DNA of 64,000 bases, from the NCBI GenBank assembly GCA_949152475.1, contig OX424569.1, positions 28,627,950-28,691,949 on the forward strand, given 5' to 3'. Numbering within the stretch: the first letter of the stretch is position 1; every line of letters starts with the position of its first letter. A program made the position numbers and the translations under genes. Source of the stretch: Terebella lapidaria. Its lineage: Eukaryota > Annelida > Polychaeta > Terebellida > Terebellidae. The notes under the pieces are model-generated. The model did not search any database. It had not been told where the DNA came from and saw nothing but the letters and a program-made list of their open reading frames with translations. Below are positions 45,201-54,939 of this stretch, piece after piece.

Positions 45201-47281
45201 ACGGGAATGCAGACGGGATGTCCAGATGCCGACAGTGCCGGAGACCGGATTGTCCCGCCCCTCGCCACACCACAAGACCCGAAGGAGAAGAGGAGGCCTG
45301 TCCGACTCAGGAGGAGTGTCCCCTACCCCTGGAGGACCTCTCTGACGAGGATCTGCTTCCACCGATCAGCGGAGAAGGATGGAGCCCCGGAGGACCTCAA
45401 GTTAACATCTTGCGGGAGGTCCCTGTGGAGCCCTGGACGGAGGACTACTATTGCGGAGATGGAGTCGGGATATTCCAGATCTGGGAGGTGCGCTGCCAGG
45501 AGGACCCGAGGACGACTACCCAGCCGACCGAGGAATGCCTGCCTGACCGGAGCCCCCCACAGACGGAGGAAGGAGCCAGGAGCGTCTGCAGAACCCTGCA
45601 TCAGCTCCGCCCCTCTGCCTGGGTTTGGTTTCTCCTGATGATGCTCCTCGCACTGCATGGTTTGGGACCGGAGGTTGTGGTCGGAGCAGCGATCGGCGCG
45701 ACGGCCGACGTGTGGATGCGCTGCCGAGAGGAGCCCTTCCTGGACCCATGCCCCAACCCTGTGATCCGAGATCCAGACAAACAAATGCTAGCTGTCACGC
45801 GGGCTATGGCTACGGGAGGACGCCGGAATCCGATGGAGGGAGCCCCGGAGGCCCAGGTCCTGAATGGTTATTCCCAGGAGGACCTAGTGACCCTTCAACG
45901 AGCCGACCCTGAAGTTGGAGGCATCCTCGGGTGGAAGAATATTTTCACTGAGAGACCTGCATGGCCCGAAGTCAGAACAAAAAGTCAGCAAATGAAGACT
46001 CTGTGGCAACAGTGGGACCAGCTGGAGCTACGTGATGGGCTTCTGTACCGGCGGTACCAAGCGGCTTGCCAGAACGCACCAATCCATCAACTGGTCGTTC
46101 CACAGGTCCTGAGACGCGCCGTCATGAAGGAGGTCCACACCGGCAAGCTGATGAGTCACCAGGGAGTCACCAAAACAGTCCACCGACTAAAAGCGAGAAT
46201 GTACTGGCCGGGTATGACGAAGGACGTGGAGCGTTGGTGCCGGGAGTGCCTGAAGTGTAGTGGGAGAAAGCCGCGACCGGGGCCCAAGTACCACCCCATG
46301 GGAAATCTACCGGTAGGCGATCGGCTAGAAAGGGTGGCCATGGACATTTTGGAGCCTGGAACGATCACCAATTCTGGGAACCGGTATATACTGGTCGTGG
46401 GTGATTATTTCACCAAGTGGACTGAGGCCTACGCTCTACCCAACCATGAGGCTCAGACGGTGGCGGACGTCTTTGTGACTGAGTTCGTGTGCCGCCTGGG
46501 AATGCCAGCCAAGATACACACCGACCAGGGACGAGAGTTCGAGAGTAAGCTTTTCCTTGAGATGATCAAGATCCTAGGAGGGGAGAAGACTCGGACGACC
46601 CCTTATCACGCCAAATCAGACGGGATGGTCGAGCGATTCAACCGGACCCTGCTGAACCTTCTGGCCGTGGTCGTGGACGAGAACCATGACGACTGGGACG
46701 ACCATCTGCCCTACGTGATGGCGACTTATAGAACATCAGTACACGAAAGCACCGGGTGTACACCATTTCGAATGATGATGGGACGGGAGGCAACCACCCC
46801 ATTGGACCTGAGGTACCGGACGAAACCGGACAATTTGGGAGGACCAGTCCCCGAGTGTGCGTCCGAATACGTCGAATGGGTGAAGGAAGCCACCATACAA
46901 GCTCACGAGACTGCCCGAGAGTGCCTGAAGACGGCTACGGTGCGACAAAAGCGCCATCATGACGTAAAATCAGCCGCTCGACATTTTCCGGTGGGCACCT
47001 GGGTGATGTATTGGTACCCTCCAAAGGCTAGACCAAAACTAGGACTAGGGTGGACGGGACCTTATCTCGTTGTGAAGTCTCATCTCGGATGGATGGTGTC
47101 CATACAAGATCGACCCGGTGGCAAGATTAAAGATGTCCACATTGACAATATAAAAAGGTGCTGGTTTACCCCTGAAACCGACGCCTGGATACCCAATCCG
47201 GACGATGTGACCCCAGTCCGGACCCCCAGTGATGACGAGGGACGAGTGGAAAACAGCGGGAATGCAGTCCAAACGATGTAA
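42209..47281 (+). CDS. element B pol polyprotein
   Basis: 1690 residues, opening 23 bp after gag in a different frame with its own ATG. Parts: an N-terminal extension with a 20-residue unit (TDGAVERLMxRGDVxEMQ) three times (about residues 75-130); aspartic protease (LVDTGASSTVLD, near 268); reverse transcriptase (FCVDYRRLND...YPLP, catalytic YLDD near 744); RNase H (FILDTDASGYGVGG, then TDHASLKWLL); a hydrophobic stretch (about 1136-1160, SAWVWFLLMMLLALHGLG); integrase zinc-binding HHCC (about 1305-1350); the D,D-35-E core (DYFTKWTEAY, HTDQGREFES, KSDGMVERFN); and a GPY-type C-terminus (GWTGPYLVVKS). Family members use frameshift, read-through or reinitiation to reach pol; which applies here is not shown. 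Confidence 0.9.
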   Translation: MGHWQVCARLHRREARRRREEHIARGEFLVSQIFNRFFRCASEVTGWAQEELEDRILDYLEGKPVNTDGSANVQQTDGAVERLMPRGDVKEMQTDGAVERLMTRGDVDEMQTDGAVERLGTHGDINEVSASSKENQQVTTLRLEAAKQQGPPYATEPQAAVKEETEGRWSGMTKGPAQQLLLVDDSLLIRSGGSEGSDSLKTDREDQGGASLWVDDSVLIQGGVPEESGSSLKIDRNGQVVSLSAGARGTLAWYAACHVMGKATRMLVDTGASSTVLDECLFDQMDDEHKAMIRQTRIRLRAATGDYLQVQGEMTVQLLLGTRLVSADVLVAKLGIPGVLGLDVLQQIGGQLDLRKGEWQVGDTTVVMSSGHEDAVYTLVTEETVVLPPFSEMMVDLKLTGSEGGVPKAGLVQSAREPLEDDPLVVGRALVRPRGRLVPVVLLNAGAGACTVLMGTILAELHGIEAVIDLGFRPDGGKTTQNEPKREQWYREESGREHEPLTPNSTKWRNRTPEQPETRVHAMHAESSTKTPECPEHLEPLLEGMHPNLTEKEVEVVSDLLRRHQQVFMGPDGRLGRTSLAKHVIDTGDHPPIKQPLRRAPYYQQELIEDEVDKMLKADVVEPSDSPWSSPIVLVKKKDGALRFCVDYRRLNDVTRKDAYPLPRVDESFDTLSGGRYFSTLDLASGYWQVEMDDRDKEKTAFTTRSGLYQFKVMPFGLATAAATFERLMELALRGLQWKRCLIYLDDVVCLGKTFQEAVDNLEDVFRRLQAAGLKLKPAKCELFRQQVNFLGHVVSDRGIQCDPAKVEAVTKMVPPTTLTELRSFLGFVGYYRRFIPDFATRAGPLNHLLKKEVNYHWSEAHQQAFEALRQPLTEHPLLVYPDMDQEFILDTDASGYGVGGVLSQVQDGRERVIAYASRTLRDTQRNYCTTKRELLAIVSMIHHFRHFLWGRAFLLRTDHASLKWLLNFRDAEGMIARWAARIASYAFRCEVRPGVQHGNADGMSRCRQCRRPDCPAPRHTTRPEGEEEACPTQEECPLPLEDLSDEDLLPPISGEGWSPGGPQVNILREVPVEPWTEDYYCGDGVGIFQIWEVRCQEDPRTTTQPTEECLPDRSPPQTEEGARSVCRTLHQLRPSAWVWFLLMMLLALHGLGPEVVVGAAIGATADVWMRCREEPFLDPCPNPVIRDPDKQMLAVTRAMATGGRRNPMEGAPEAQVLNGYSQEDLVTLQRADPEVGGILGWKNIFTERPAWPEVRTKSQQMKTLWQQWDQLELRDGLLYRRYQAACQNAPIHQLVVPQVLRRAVMKEVHTGKLMSHQGVTKTVHRLKARMYWPGMTKDVERWCRECLKCSGRKPRPGPKYHPMGNLPVGDRLERVAMDILEPGTITNSGNRYILVVGDYFTKWTEAYALPNHEAQTVADVFVTEFVCRLGMPAKIHTDQGREFESKLFLEMIKILGGEKTRTTPYHAKSDGMVERFNRTLLNLLAVVVDENHDDWDDHLPYVMATYRTSVHESTGCTPFRMMMGREATTPLDLRYRTKPDNLGGPVPECASEYVEWVKEATIQAHETARECLKTATVRQKRHHDVKSAARHFPVGTWVMYWYPPKARPKLGLGWTGPYLVVKSHLGWMVSIQDRPGGKIKDVHIDNIKRCWFTPETDAWIPNPDDVTPVRTPSDDEGRVENSGNAVQTM

Positions 47282-47282
47282 A

Positions 47283-47486
47283 CGATGACGGGAGCGTTCG
47301 CGGAAGAACCGTTCGCGGAAGCAGCGTTCGCGGAAGCAGCGTTCGCGGAAGTACCGTTCGCGGAAGCACGTTCGCGGAAGCAGCGTTCGCGGAAGAACCG
47401 TTCGCGGAAGCAAGCGAAAAACGTTATTTCGTTCCACGACAATGCTTTTTCCCCCAGATCCCTGGTCCGCGCCTTTTCTATATAAG
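47283..47486 (+). promoter_or_regulatory. element B internal array and TATA box
   Basis: Eight copies of TTCGCGGAAG at roughly 15-bp spacing (47293-47412), then about 65 bp of unrelated sequence, then TATATAAG at 47479-47486. A start codon follows 35 bp later. The order, array then TATATAAG, is that of the LTR promoter. I infer an internal promoter for the third ORF; transcription is not shown. Confidence 0.65.
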
Positions 47487-47520
47487 CAGGCCAGCCTACG
47501 ATTCCGTCATCACTTCAACC

Positions 47521-48618
47521 ATGAACACACCAACTCTGCAGATCATTGAGATACCCGCATTTGCAGACGAAGATTTCGGGGACGTTCCAGATTTCGACTT
47601 GGCTGACTTTCTGCCCCTCGAAGTCGACAAGATGAGCGACCCACCTACCAAGATAGACAAGCCTGACCGGAAGCGGGAGCGCTCGAGGAGCCGGGAGCGT
47701 CGTGAGGAGCCCCGAGGAGGTCGACGGTCCCCTGCCCGGAAGTTGTCCACCGAGAGAGGGCGACGCTGGTGCAGCCCCTGCCGGATCCACGTGACGGCAT
47801 CCAACTTTAGCCGACACGTGGCGACCAAACACACGCAGAAGGAGGGGCGGCACCTCTGCAAGATGTGCAGCCAGCGATTCGCCCGCCGAGCTGACAGAGA
47901 CCGGCATGAGACGTCGCATGCCAGCGGCAACACCCTCAAGCCAGGACGGAGGAGGACGACGACCGACACGCCCGTGTCCGACCCCCGAGATGGTCCGACT
48001 ACTGTGTCTGCCCCTGAGCTGAAGACTGTCAGCTTTGCGGCCAGCGGGACGACCAGCTCCACGCCGTCAAGCCCCCGGGAGGACGCCCCCAGGTCAGAGG
48101 ACGCCCCAGACCCCGAGGACGACCCCCCGAATAGCGAAGAGGAACCGGAGTCTCAGCAGGAGCGGAGAGAGGCGGAATCCCCGGAGGCCCCCACCCCCGA
48201 GGACGACGGACCCCCCGTTCCCAGAGACTCGGCCCCTACCTACAAGCCCCTAGACCTGAGTTGGTACCTCAAGCCCGTTCCGGAGGAGGAGGACCAACTG
48301 CGACCGTATGTGGAGGGCCTGGGCAGAGCGGTCACTGCCGGAGAGAAGGCCCTGGAGGACCTGGCATCCACGATAGCCATGGGACGACGCCACCTCACCC
48401 AAGCGGAGGCTCGGCTCCAAGCCAAGGAGGAGCAGAGACAGCTCGAGGCCGAGGTGCTGCAGCTGCGAGGGGAGGCCTCTCAACGAGAGAAGAGCCACCG
48501 GAAGGAGCTGCGAGCCCACGTCCGAGAGACCAAGCTGCTCCGGGAACAGCTCCGAGCATATACAGACACTCGGGACAGGCTGGCGGAGACGTCCGAAAGC
48601 GAGGTGGATCGCCAGTGA
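47521..48618 (+). CDS. element B third ORF: acidic, C2H2 zinc-finger, coiled-coil protein
   Basis: 365 residues in four parts. Residues 14-36 are acidic with bulky hydrophobics (DEDFGDVPDFDLADFLPL), the composition of an activation domain. Residues 47-72 are basic, Arg/Ser-rich, a likely nuclear signal (KPDRKRERSRSRERREEPRG). Two zinc fingers follow: C84-x2-C-x11-H-x4-H104 and the canonical C113-x2-C-x12-H-x3-H133. Then comes a Pro/Glu/Asp-rich linker and a C-terminal coiled coil (about 280-355) for self-association. It has no signal peptide or membrane span, so it is not an envelope protein despite lying in that position. The layout is that of a DNA-binding transcription factor. I do not recognise a close family. 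An alternative role is a nucleocapsid-like or chromatin-targeting accessory protein. Confidence 0.75.
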   Translation: MNTPTLQIIEIPAFADEDFGDVPDFDLADFLPLEVDKMSDPPTKIDKPDRKRERSRSRERREEPRGGRRSPARKLSTERGRRWCSPCRIHVTASNFSRHVATKHTQKEGRHLCKMCSQRFARRADRDRHETSHASGNTLKPGRRRTTTDTPVSDPRDGPTTVSAPELKTVSFAASGTTSSTPSSPREDAPRSEDAPDPEDDPPNSEEEPESQQERREAESPEAPTPEDDGPPVPRDSAPTYKPLDLSWYLKPVPEEEDQLRPYVEGLGRAVTAGEKALEDLASTIAMGRRHLTQAEARLQAKEEQRQLEAEVLQLRGEASQREKSHRKELRAHVRETKLLREQLRAYTDTRDRLAETSESEVDRQ

Positions 48619-48738
48619 AGTGGAGGGAGAGAGCCCTGTAAACAACAGACAGGCAGGAAAAGACGAAGAAGGAGGAAGAAGAGAAAAGAAGAGAGAGAAA
48701 GGATCAACGGGGACGTTGATCTCCAGAAAGGATGGAGT

Positions 48739-49692
48739 TGTAACAAAACCATGCAACTGCCGCGCTGAAACGTTCGTTAGGAACGGTCACGTGATCTACA
48801 AAGTCCACTTGCGAAGACACCGTTCGCGGAAGAACCGTTCGCGGAAGCACGATTGCGGAAGCATCATCAGCGGAAGCATCGTTCGCGGAAGAACCGTTCG
48901 CGGAAGCACGATTGCGGAAGCATCATCAGCGGAAGCATCGTTCGCGGAAGAACCGTTCGCGGAAGCACGATTGCGGAAGCATCGTCAGCGGAAGCATCAG
49001 TCGCGGAAGCACCGTTCGCGGAAGAGGAGCCTTCGCGGAAGAACCGTTCGCGGACGCAGTCTTCACCACGTGGAGAAGAGTGCGGAAGATACGTTCGCGG
49101 ACGAAGATGCGCGCGCAGCCACCCTGGCTATATAAGGGAGAGCGGACGGCCGCTCTGAGAGCACTGCAACAGCGACATCGACCGTGGGGAGATCGTCACC
49201 GCCACAGCCAAGGGACTCGACGAACTCCGTGCGGACGACTCCTTCTTCAGGGCCTTAGAGTCAACCGGGATTAGACCGACTACCTGGAGAAACCATTCGA
49301 CTAAACGGGACGGGAAACTTCAACGGGAAGGGACAGAGAGACGCCGCCGGCTAAGAACTCTTTTTAGTTGTGCCCTCGTGCACTATTTATTTTTGAAATG
49401 TGATCATACAGTGCTCCATGTCTGAACTTCATATTTGTACGTCACGTGGGTGACCAGCCATACAATTGTAAGTTGATTTGATGTATATAAATCTTCAATT
49501 TATTTACATCTGAGTTGCTTCTTGCCTAAGTGAAGCCGGTAAGCTACGGAGTGATGATACACCAGCGTTGGGGGACACCAATTTAGTGACGGCTCTCGAA
49601 TCACAACGAGCGGGAGTTACATAAAGTCTATACGATCAGAGAAACCAGGTTTTTTGGGCCACACCGAAAACAAGTCATTACCAAACGTCACA
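48739..49692 (+). repeat. element B 3' LTR, 954 bp
   Basis: Same length and ends as the 5' LTR, with one difference noticed, in the segment about 140 bp after the TATA box. TATATAAG at 49129-49136. Confidence 0.9.
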
Positions 49693-49934
49693 TAACTACG
49701 TAGTATCCTGTATCATTCAGTCATTTCTAGCTCTGTGTATTTTATTATTCCATGTATTATGGTTTAGCTCTGTCTGTCTGACACTGCTGTAAATAGATGT
49801 ATGTTCGAACTACTTACCTGATGTGTTCATATTTTACTGGTTGGTTACAAAATATTCAAACGTCTGTTATTATTTTGTTCTCAGTTTTACGGGAGAATAA
49901 AGCTTGATAGAACCTATCGACTCGCTTTATTACA
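49693..49934 (+). repeat. element A LTR, remainder after element B
   Basis: It begins with the second TAAC of B's target duplication, continues the A LTR with GAGAATAAAGCTTGATAG, and ends TTACA at 49934. Confidence 0.65.
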
Positions 49935-51642
49935 CTAGGTATACATATATTGCACGTCTCGAGTCACGTAAGAGCTATAAAGATGATTATGTGATTGTAC
50001 AGAACAAGTTGCTTGAAAAGAGTACTCAACACTTGTAGCAGTTTTATTTGTTGATAGTACACATATCTGAGCATTGGTGTGAAGCCAGTATCAGAATTTT
50101 GAGCAAAATCTGCATTTCAAAATTTTGCTGTTTGTATGGTCAAAATGTTACATTTATGGGTTTTGGAAATCTTGAGAAGACCCTAACTCAAGTTGAGTTC
50201 CACTTAAAAATATAAAAATTGGTACACGTGTGGAGAAGTATTGGAGCTTCCGCATGTATAAAATATGGACATGCATTAATATATAATAATGAGCGTTTAG
50301 AGGTTTATGGGACTTGGATGGCATGTGTCTGCTGCTCATATGAAGAATTTTGTGTCTAAAATTAAGTAAACAACACTCTTGATATCTCAGATCATGAGGA
50401 ACAGAGCCAAGTTGGTCGTTGTTGGATGAATTAAGTATATTGTTTGTAATAATTATGTTTGTCACAAAACATATATAACTCGCTTTCCAATATCAGCATT
50501 GTCCTATATATCACATATGTTACGTGAGAAGTGAAAAGAATAGGTGTATAGTTATCTCCAATCTTTCTTTATTCTAATTATTTTGTACGGAATCAGGAAT
50601 TTTGTTACCATTTTTTGTTACATAACAACCACCAATTATCTATCTACTCGGTAGGTCGATCATGCACCACCTAGCGAATGAAATAAGCATTACCTCGTGA
50701 TTCCGTACTGTAGCATCAATCAAGCCGCTAGGGTCACTCAACAACTGCTCAAGCCAAGGTACCACTGCCAGCATGGTGCAGGAAAATTTCCGGAAAAGCA
50801 ATCTTCGTTTGAGCGACAATACACATCTGCAGTGGGATTAGGCATAAATATCAATGAATATCAACAAACATCGTAAGTTACATGTACAGTACGCTATATT
50901 TATTCATTTGCTAGACAAAGTAACGGCGAAGTGCAAACCGCATACACACCCCCTGTTCGCGGCACAGCGGTAGGTCAATTTTTTGACGTTATCGGTTCTA
51001 AATTCTTGGCGTTATGTGGGAAATTCTTGACGTTTTGTGGGAAATTCTTGACGATATCTTTTTGTGTAGCCACAGAAAGGACCAATGAGTACGCTTAATA
51101 ATAAGTGCGCAGATAATTATATAAATCTTGATATGTAACCCAAATGTGTATTCAAGCACCACTGTAAGTAACATAAAACGTTCGATTGTTAACTCTAAAT
51201 ATTATTCCCCAGTTCTTAAAAAGGCACAAAACGCTCAATAGATATCTGTTATGGTTATTTGATCCATCAGTAATTTGTACAATGATGTTACGTGCACAAA
51301 AAGGAGTTATTATTAGGGAAAACATACGCATCCCCATTTTTGCACGGCACTAAATTATTGACGTTATGATTACACAAGTACATCACGCTTGACGTTTTAT
51401 CACAGAGAAGTTCGTCATGCTTGACGATTTTGGTTTTTATTGATTTAAAGAAAAAGCATCTTTAAAAAAGAAAGAACAATTTAATTATAGTATTATGCTT
51501 TATTATTGAGAGTATTTATTTTTATGTTGACGTTTAACCTGCTATAAAGCGCCATGGTGCTCCATAAGAAATATATTATACATGTACATTTATATGACAA
51601 TATATTTCAGGCATCAGTCTGATAAAAGGTGAATGCTACAGG
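49935..51642. other. no gene recognised
   Basis: AT-rich. Short repeats of AAATTCTTGACGTT at about 50995-51055 and related TTGACGTT words at 51355-51430. No coding region seen. Confidence 0.4.
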
Positions 51643-51885
51643 TATTCATACGAGCCCATCGGCCAAGCAGCTTTGCATCTCTCCAACTGTAACAGCATCA
51701 TTATCCAAGATGAAGTCCGTGGACTGGCATGTGTTATCCGCGCGGAAAACCACCTCTCCACTATGTGTCACGTTGAGGAATGTTGGCAGTCCTGCACGGG
51801 TGTCATTGCTGCATGAAGAGAAGCCAATGTCTGGGAGGAAGCCACTGCCGTCCAGCACGATCTCACATGGAGCAACAAACCCTGA
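51643..51885 (-). CDS. possible terminal exon of an unrecognised gene
   Basis: After a pyrimidine-rich tract and GACGATCAG on the minus strand, a frame reads FVAPCEIVLDGSGFLPDIGF, then CSNDTRAGLPTFLNVTHSGE, VVFRADNTCQSTDFILDNDA and VGEMQSCLADGLV to a stop. The composition, four cysteines and an NVT glycosylation site look like a real extracellular domain, but I do not recognise the family. The acceptor phase (two bases needed) does not fit directly to the signal-peptide exon at 54830-54939, so at least one more exon would be required. Confidence 0.35.
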
Positions 51886-52433
51886 TCGTCAACAAAAAAG
51901 GGGCCAAGTGTACACATATATACTATGTACGTCCAATTCAGCAGACAAGCCCATGAGGACATAAGGCAACAAAAAGCCCTATTACAAAACCAGCAACAAA
52001 TTCATGTACTTGAGGCCAAATTTACCAAGATGCCCCTCAAATATGTTTCTATCTATCGCCTGGAACTACTGTCCCAATATTCACAATACTGTCACAATAA
52101 TGGATGATTCACTCTTAAAATTAATTGCAATTTTTTTGGCGAAGCAAAGGTTCATCTACGCTTCACTAATATAAACCATGTCAAATTTTTATTTCCCAGA
52201 CATTTACCGCAGGCAAGAGTGCTGGGGGTGCAGGATGTGTCCTGTATATTTATCACATGCTATGAATTTATCTTAAACTACAAACAGTAGGAACACACAG
52301 TGATTTCCGACAGTGTGATAACCCTTGCTGGAAACATCATGTTTGCACTACTTTTTTCTTCACGTTTTTGCTTCACATTTCACAGATTCACATGCACTTG
52401 TCTGAATGCGTTTTGATTTTGAAGAACAATGAA

Positions 52434-52480
52434 TGTAAGTATCAGTCTATTACCACCAATACAACCAAATGTTGATGAAT
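52434..52480. repeat. dispersed GTAAGTATCAATCTATTACC repeat
   Basis: The ATGTAAGTATCAGTCTATTA-type sequence is shared with 25218-25310 and 28320-28470. Short non-autonomous element or SINE fragment, class unknown. Confidence 0.5.
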
Positions 52481-54302
52481 CACGAGTGTTCTATGACGTG
52501 ACAATGAGACATGACGCGATTCAGCCTTAGTAACATATACCCATGCAGATAACGTACAACCACCGTGACGTCATAATACAAAATATTTGACGACCAGGGG
52601 TCCGTTTCACTAAGATAGCGAGCTCGTTATATAAAGTCCTCATTGAAGTTTATAACAATGGAAATAAAAACACAAAAATAACCATGACAACATATTGTTA
52701 ACGATGGATACAACGAGCATTTTTAACGATGGAAATCTTAGTGATTGATAACCCTCGTTATTAACGAGGATTCTTTAATTTAACGAGAATTTTGCTGCTA
52801 AGGAGCTCTTTATGATCTTATAGTCGAGTTGCGGGTTGTATCCCTTCCACAGTGAACCTAGAAATTGTTGAAACAGCAAGGTTTTTTTTAGTGATATGCA
52901 TTCATATATGTCTCCAGGAGATTATGAGCTTTGTTGGCACTGCGCCAACTTTGGGGAAATTTTTTTATTCGTTAATTAGTTAATTTTTATTCGTTAACCG
53001 CCAAATATGGATATTCAGCATAATCAAATATATAACTTTTTTAATAATAGGCCTAGAATCAAGTGTGATAGCACTTTTCTATACAAGCCTGTCCCAGGGA
53101 ATTCATTTCTGGGGAAACATTTGTGATCCAAGGTCAATGTGACCACATAAGATCAAGATCAAGGTCAGTTTTCACACAAAAATGTCAAAACTTCTGGTTT
53201 AAGGGGATATGGCTATTTTTTTTGCATTTCTTGATTTCACTGATTCACTCCTGTGTTTATGTAATACTACTACACGAATGCGTTTTGAATTAACTTCAAA
53301 GTGACCACATAAGATCCTGATCAAGGTCAGTTTTCACACAAAATTGTCAAATCTTCTGGTTTAAGGGGATAGGGCTATTCTTTTGCATTTCTTGATTTCA
53401 CTGATTCACTTCTGTGTTTATGTAACACTACTACATGAATGCGTTTTGAATTAACTTTAAGACGGTTCATTAATTACTGATGTGCAATATATCGTTGACC
53501 AATATCCAAGCCTTCAACGTGACGTTGGCTTGACATGTGGCCTTGATGTGATCTACAGAGTTGCTGTTCGTAGTCTGCTATGATTCTTGTCATTATTTGG
53601 TGCACCCAAACGATATAATCTGACTATTATGTGTACTCATAAGTTCATGTCCATTACTGCTTGATCGATTGCTCATCCTCACTGTTCAATATCATCTTCT
53701 CTTTTAGGGACAACGTAAAAGCGAACATCACGAACCGGTTCACTGTGCATATGAAATAATGTGCATGTTGTTAACAGTTATGGTCCAGATGGGTCTCTGT
53801 TGATACAACGAGATGAAATCTCATCTTCCATTTCCCAAATATAATCTTTTATGCTGACATCCAGATGACACAATTTCAAGTGCCTAGCATAGCAGCATAG
53901 ATGAGTAGGACGCCTGGTAAGTTATTGTCTGGCCGAGTTAGTGACCCAACCCTTATTGGCTTCCCCTTCTCTTGACATACAGATTATCACAATTTTTTTT
54001 ATTAGTGAGGAATCAATCGGTTGTCAATACGGCACTGCGAAAACGTGCTCCCTAACTGGTCCGATGTTGCTTCTGTTGCATTATCCTCACCTGTCGAACA
54101 GTTATGAGAGTCACCTTTCTCCAAAGCTGGGCATCTTATTGCATGATGAAGCAGGTGTCTCAAGCCGTTGATTCTCTGTCAGGTGGTCAGAGTTCTCTGC
54201 GACTACACTGATATTTCAGTGCTTCTAGTTATTGAACGTGTGTGATGTCATCTACAGAGTTGCTGTTCCGATGAAAAAGTAGGAACGGACTCGATGCCAA
54301 CG

Positions 54303-54460
54303 TCACATAATTATGCCAACATGGGAGAGAGGCTCTGCTCCCAGCTGTTTGTGCCCATGCGACTTGTTGTGATATTGTGTAGTATCCATTTTCCAAAGCA
54401 AGTTTTCATTCCTAAAGAAGCTGGCCCAAGTATCATATCCTGCGCCTTTCTCTATATTCA
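54303..54460 (-). CDS. possible exon of an unrecognised gene
   Basis: On the minus strand YDTWASFFRNENLLWKMDTT and QYHNKSHGHKQLGAEPLSHV read to a stop at 54303. Composition looks coding, but no family is recognised and its junctions are uncertain. Confidence 0.2.
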
Positions 54461-54829
54461 ATAAGGATTTAAAAGGTGACAGACGGATTAAATGGCATTC
54501 ATTTAGTGGACGAGTAGTATTAAGGCGCAGTGTATGATACTTGGGCCAAGAAGCTGAAGACTGCACATGCTAGATGAGGACAATGCAACAGAAGCTGTTG
54601 TTGGACAGCAGTTTTTTTTGCAGGTGTCATATGGGTAACTGATTGATACTTCAATAACACAAGTCTCTCAACCACGGACATATGCCAACTTGTCTCTTCA
54701 TGGGTGCTGTGCTCATCTCCATATGCTGCTATAGTCGGCAGCTGACAAAATGCGTTCAAAGAATATAGTTATATGAATATGGAATATATTTGGGAAATGA
54801 CAGATGACATTGTATAAGAAGAGGCCCAC

Positions 54830-54939
54830 CTGGACCACCACTGTTGATGAGGGCCATCAGTTGCGGCTACTGAGCAAAGGACAAGGCCTGCTAGGATACC
54901 AGCTGCGGTTGTCACCATCAGAACTGAGCTGAACCACAT
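54830..54939 (-). CDS. possible signal-peptide exon
   Basis: On the minus strand the frame reads MWFSSVLMVTTAAGILAGLV then LCSVAATDGPHQQWWS and stops at CAG|GTGGGC, a plausible donor in phase 2. This is a well-formed signal peptide. It lies upstream of the possible terminal exon at 51643-51885, but the intervening exons are not identified. Confidence 0.35.

Larger units (their letters stand above)
38637..49692 (+). mobile_element. element B: Ty3/Gypsy-type LTR retrotransposon, looks whole
   Basis: An 11,056-bp element, large for the family. Parts in order: 5' LTR (38637-39590), primer-binding site (from about 39593, TTGGTGCCGTGACCAGGATC), gag (39654-42185), pol with protease, reverse transcriptase, RNase H and integrase (42209-47281), an internal array plus TATA box (47283-47486), a third ORF (47521-48618), a purine-rich tract (about 48656-48705), and 3' LTR (48739-49692). 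A 4-bp TAAC direct repeat flanks it (38633-38636 and 49693-49696). The LTRs show one difference in 954 bp by my reading, so the insertion is very young. It looks whole. The order RT-RNase H-integrase and the GPY/F-like integrase end place it in Ty3/Gypsy. The third ORF is not envelope-like. Confidence 0.9.

Noticed and set aside
47521-48618. Third ORF of element B as an envelope gene
   Set aside because: Position fits, but there is no signal peptide, membrane span or glycosylation pattern; zinc fingers and coiled coil are present instead.
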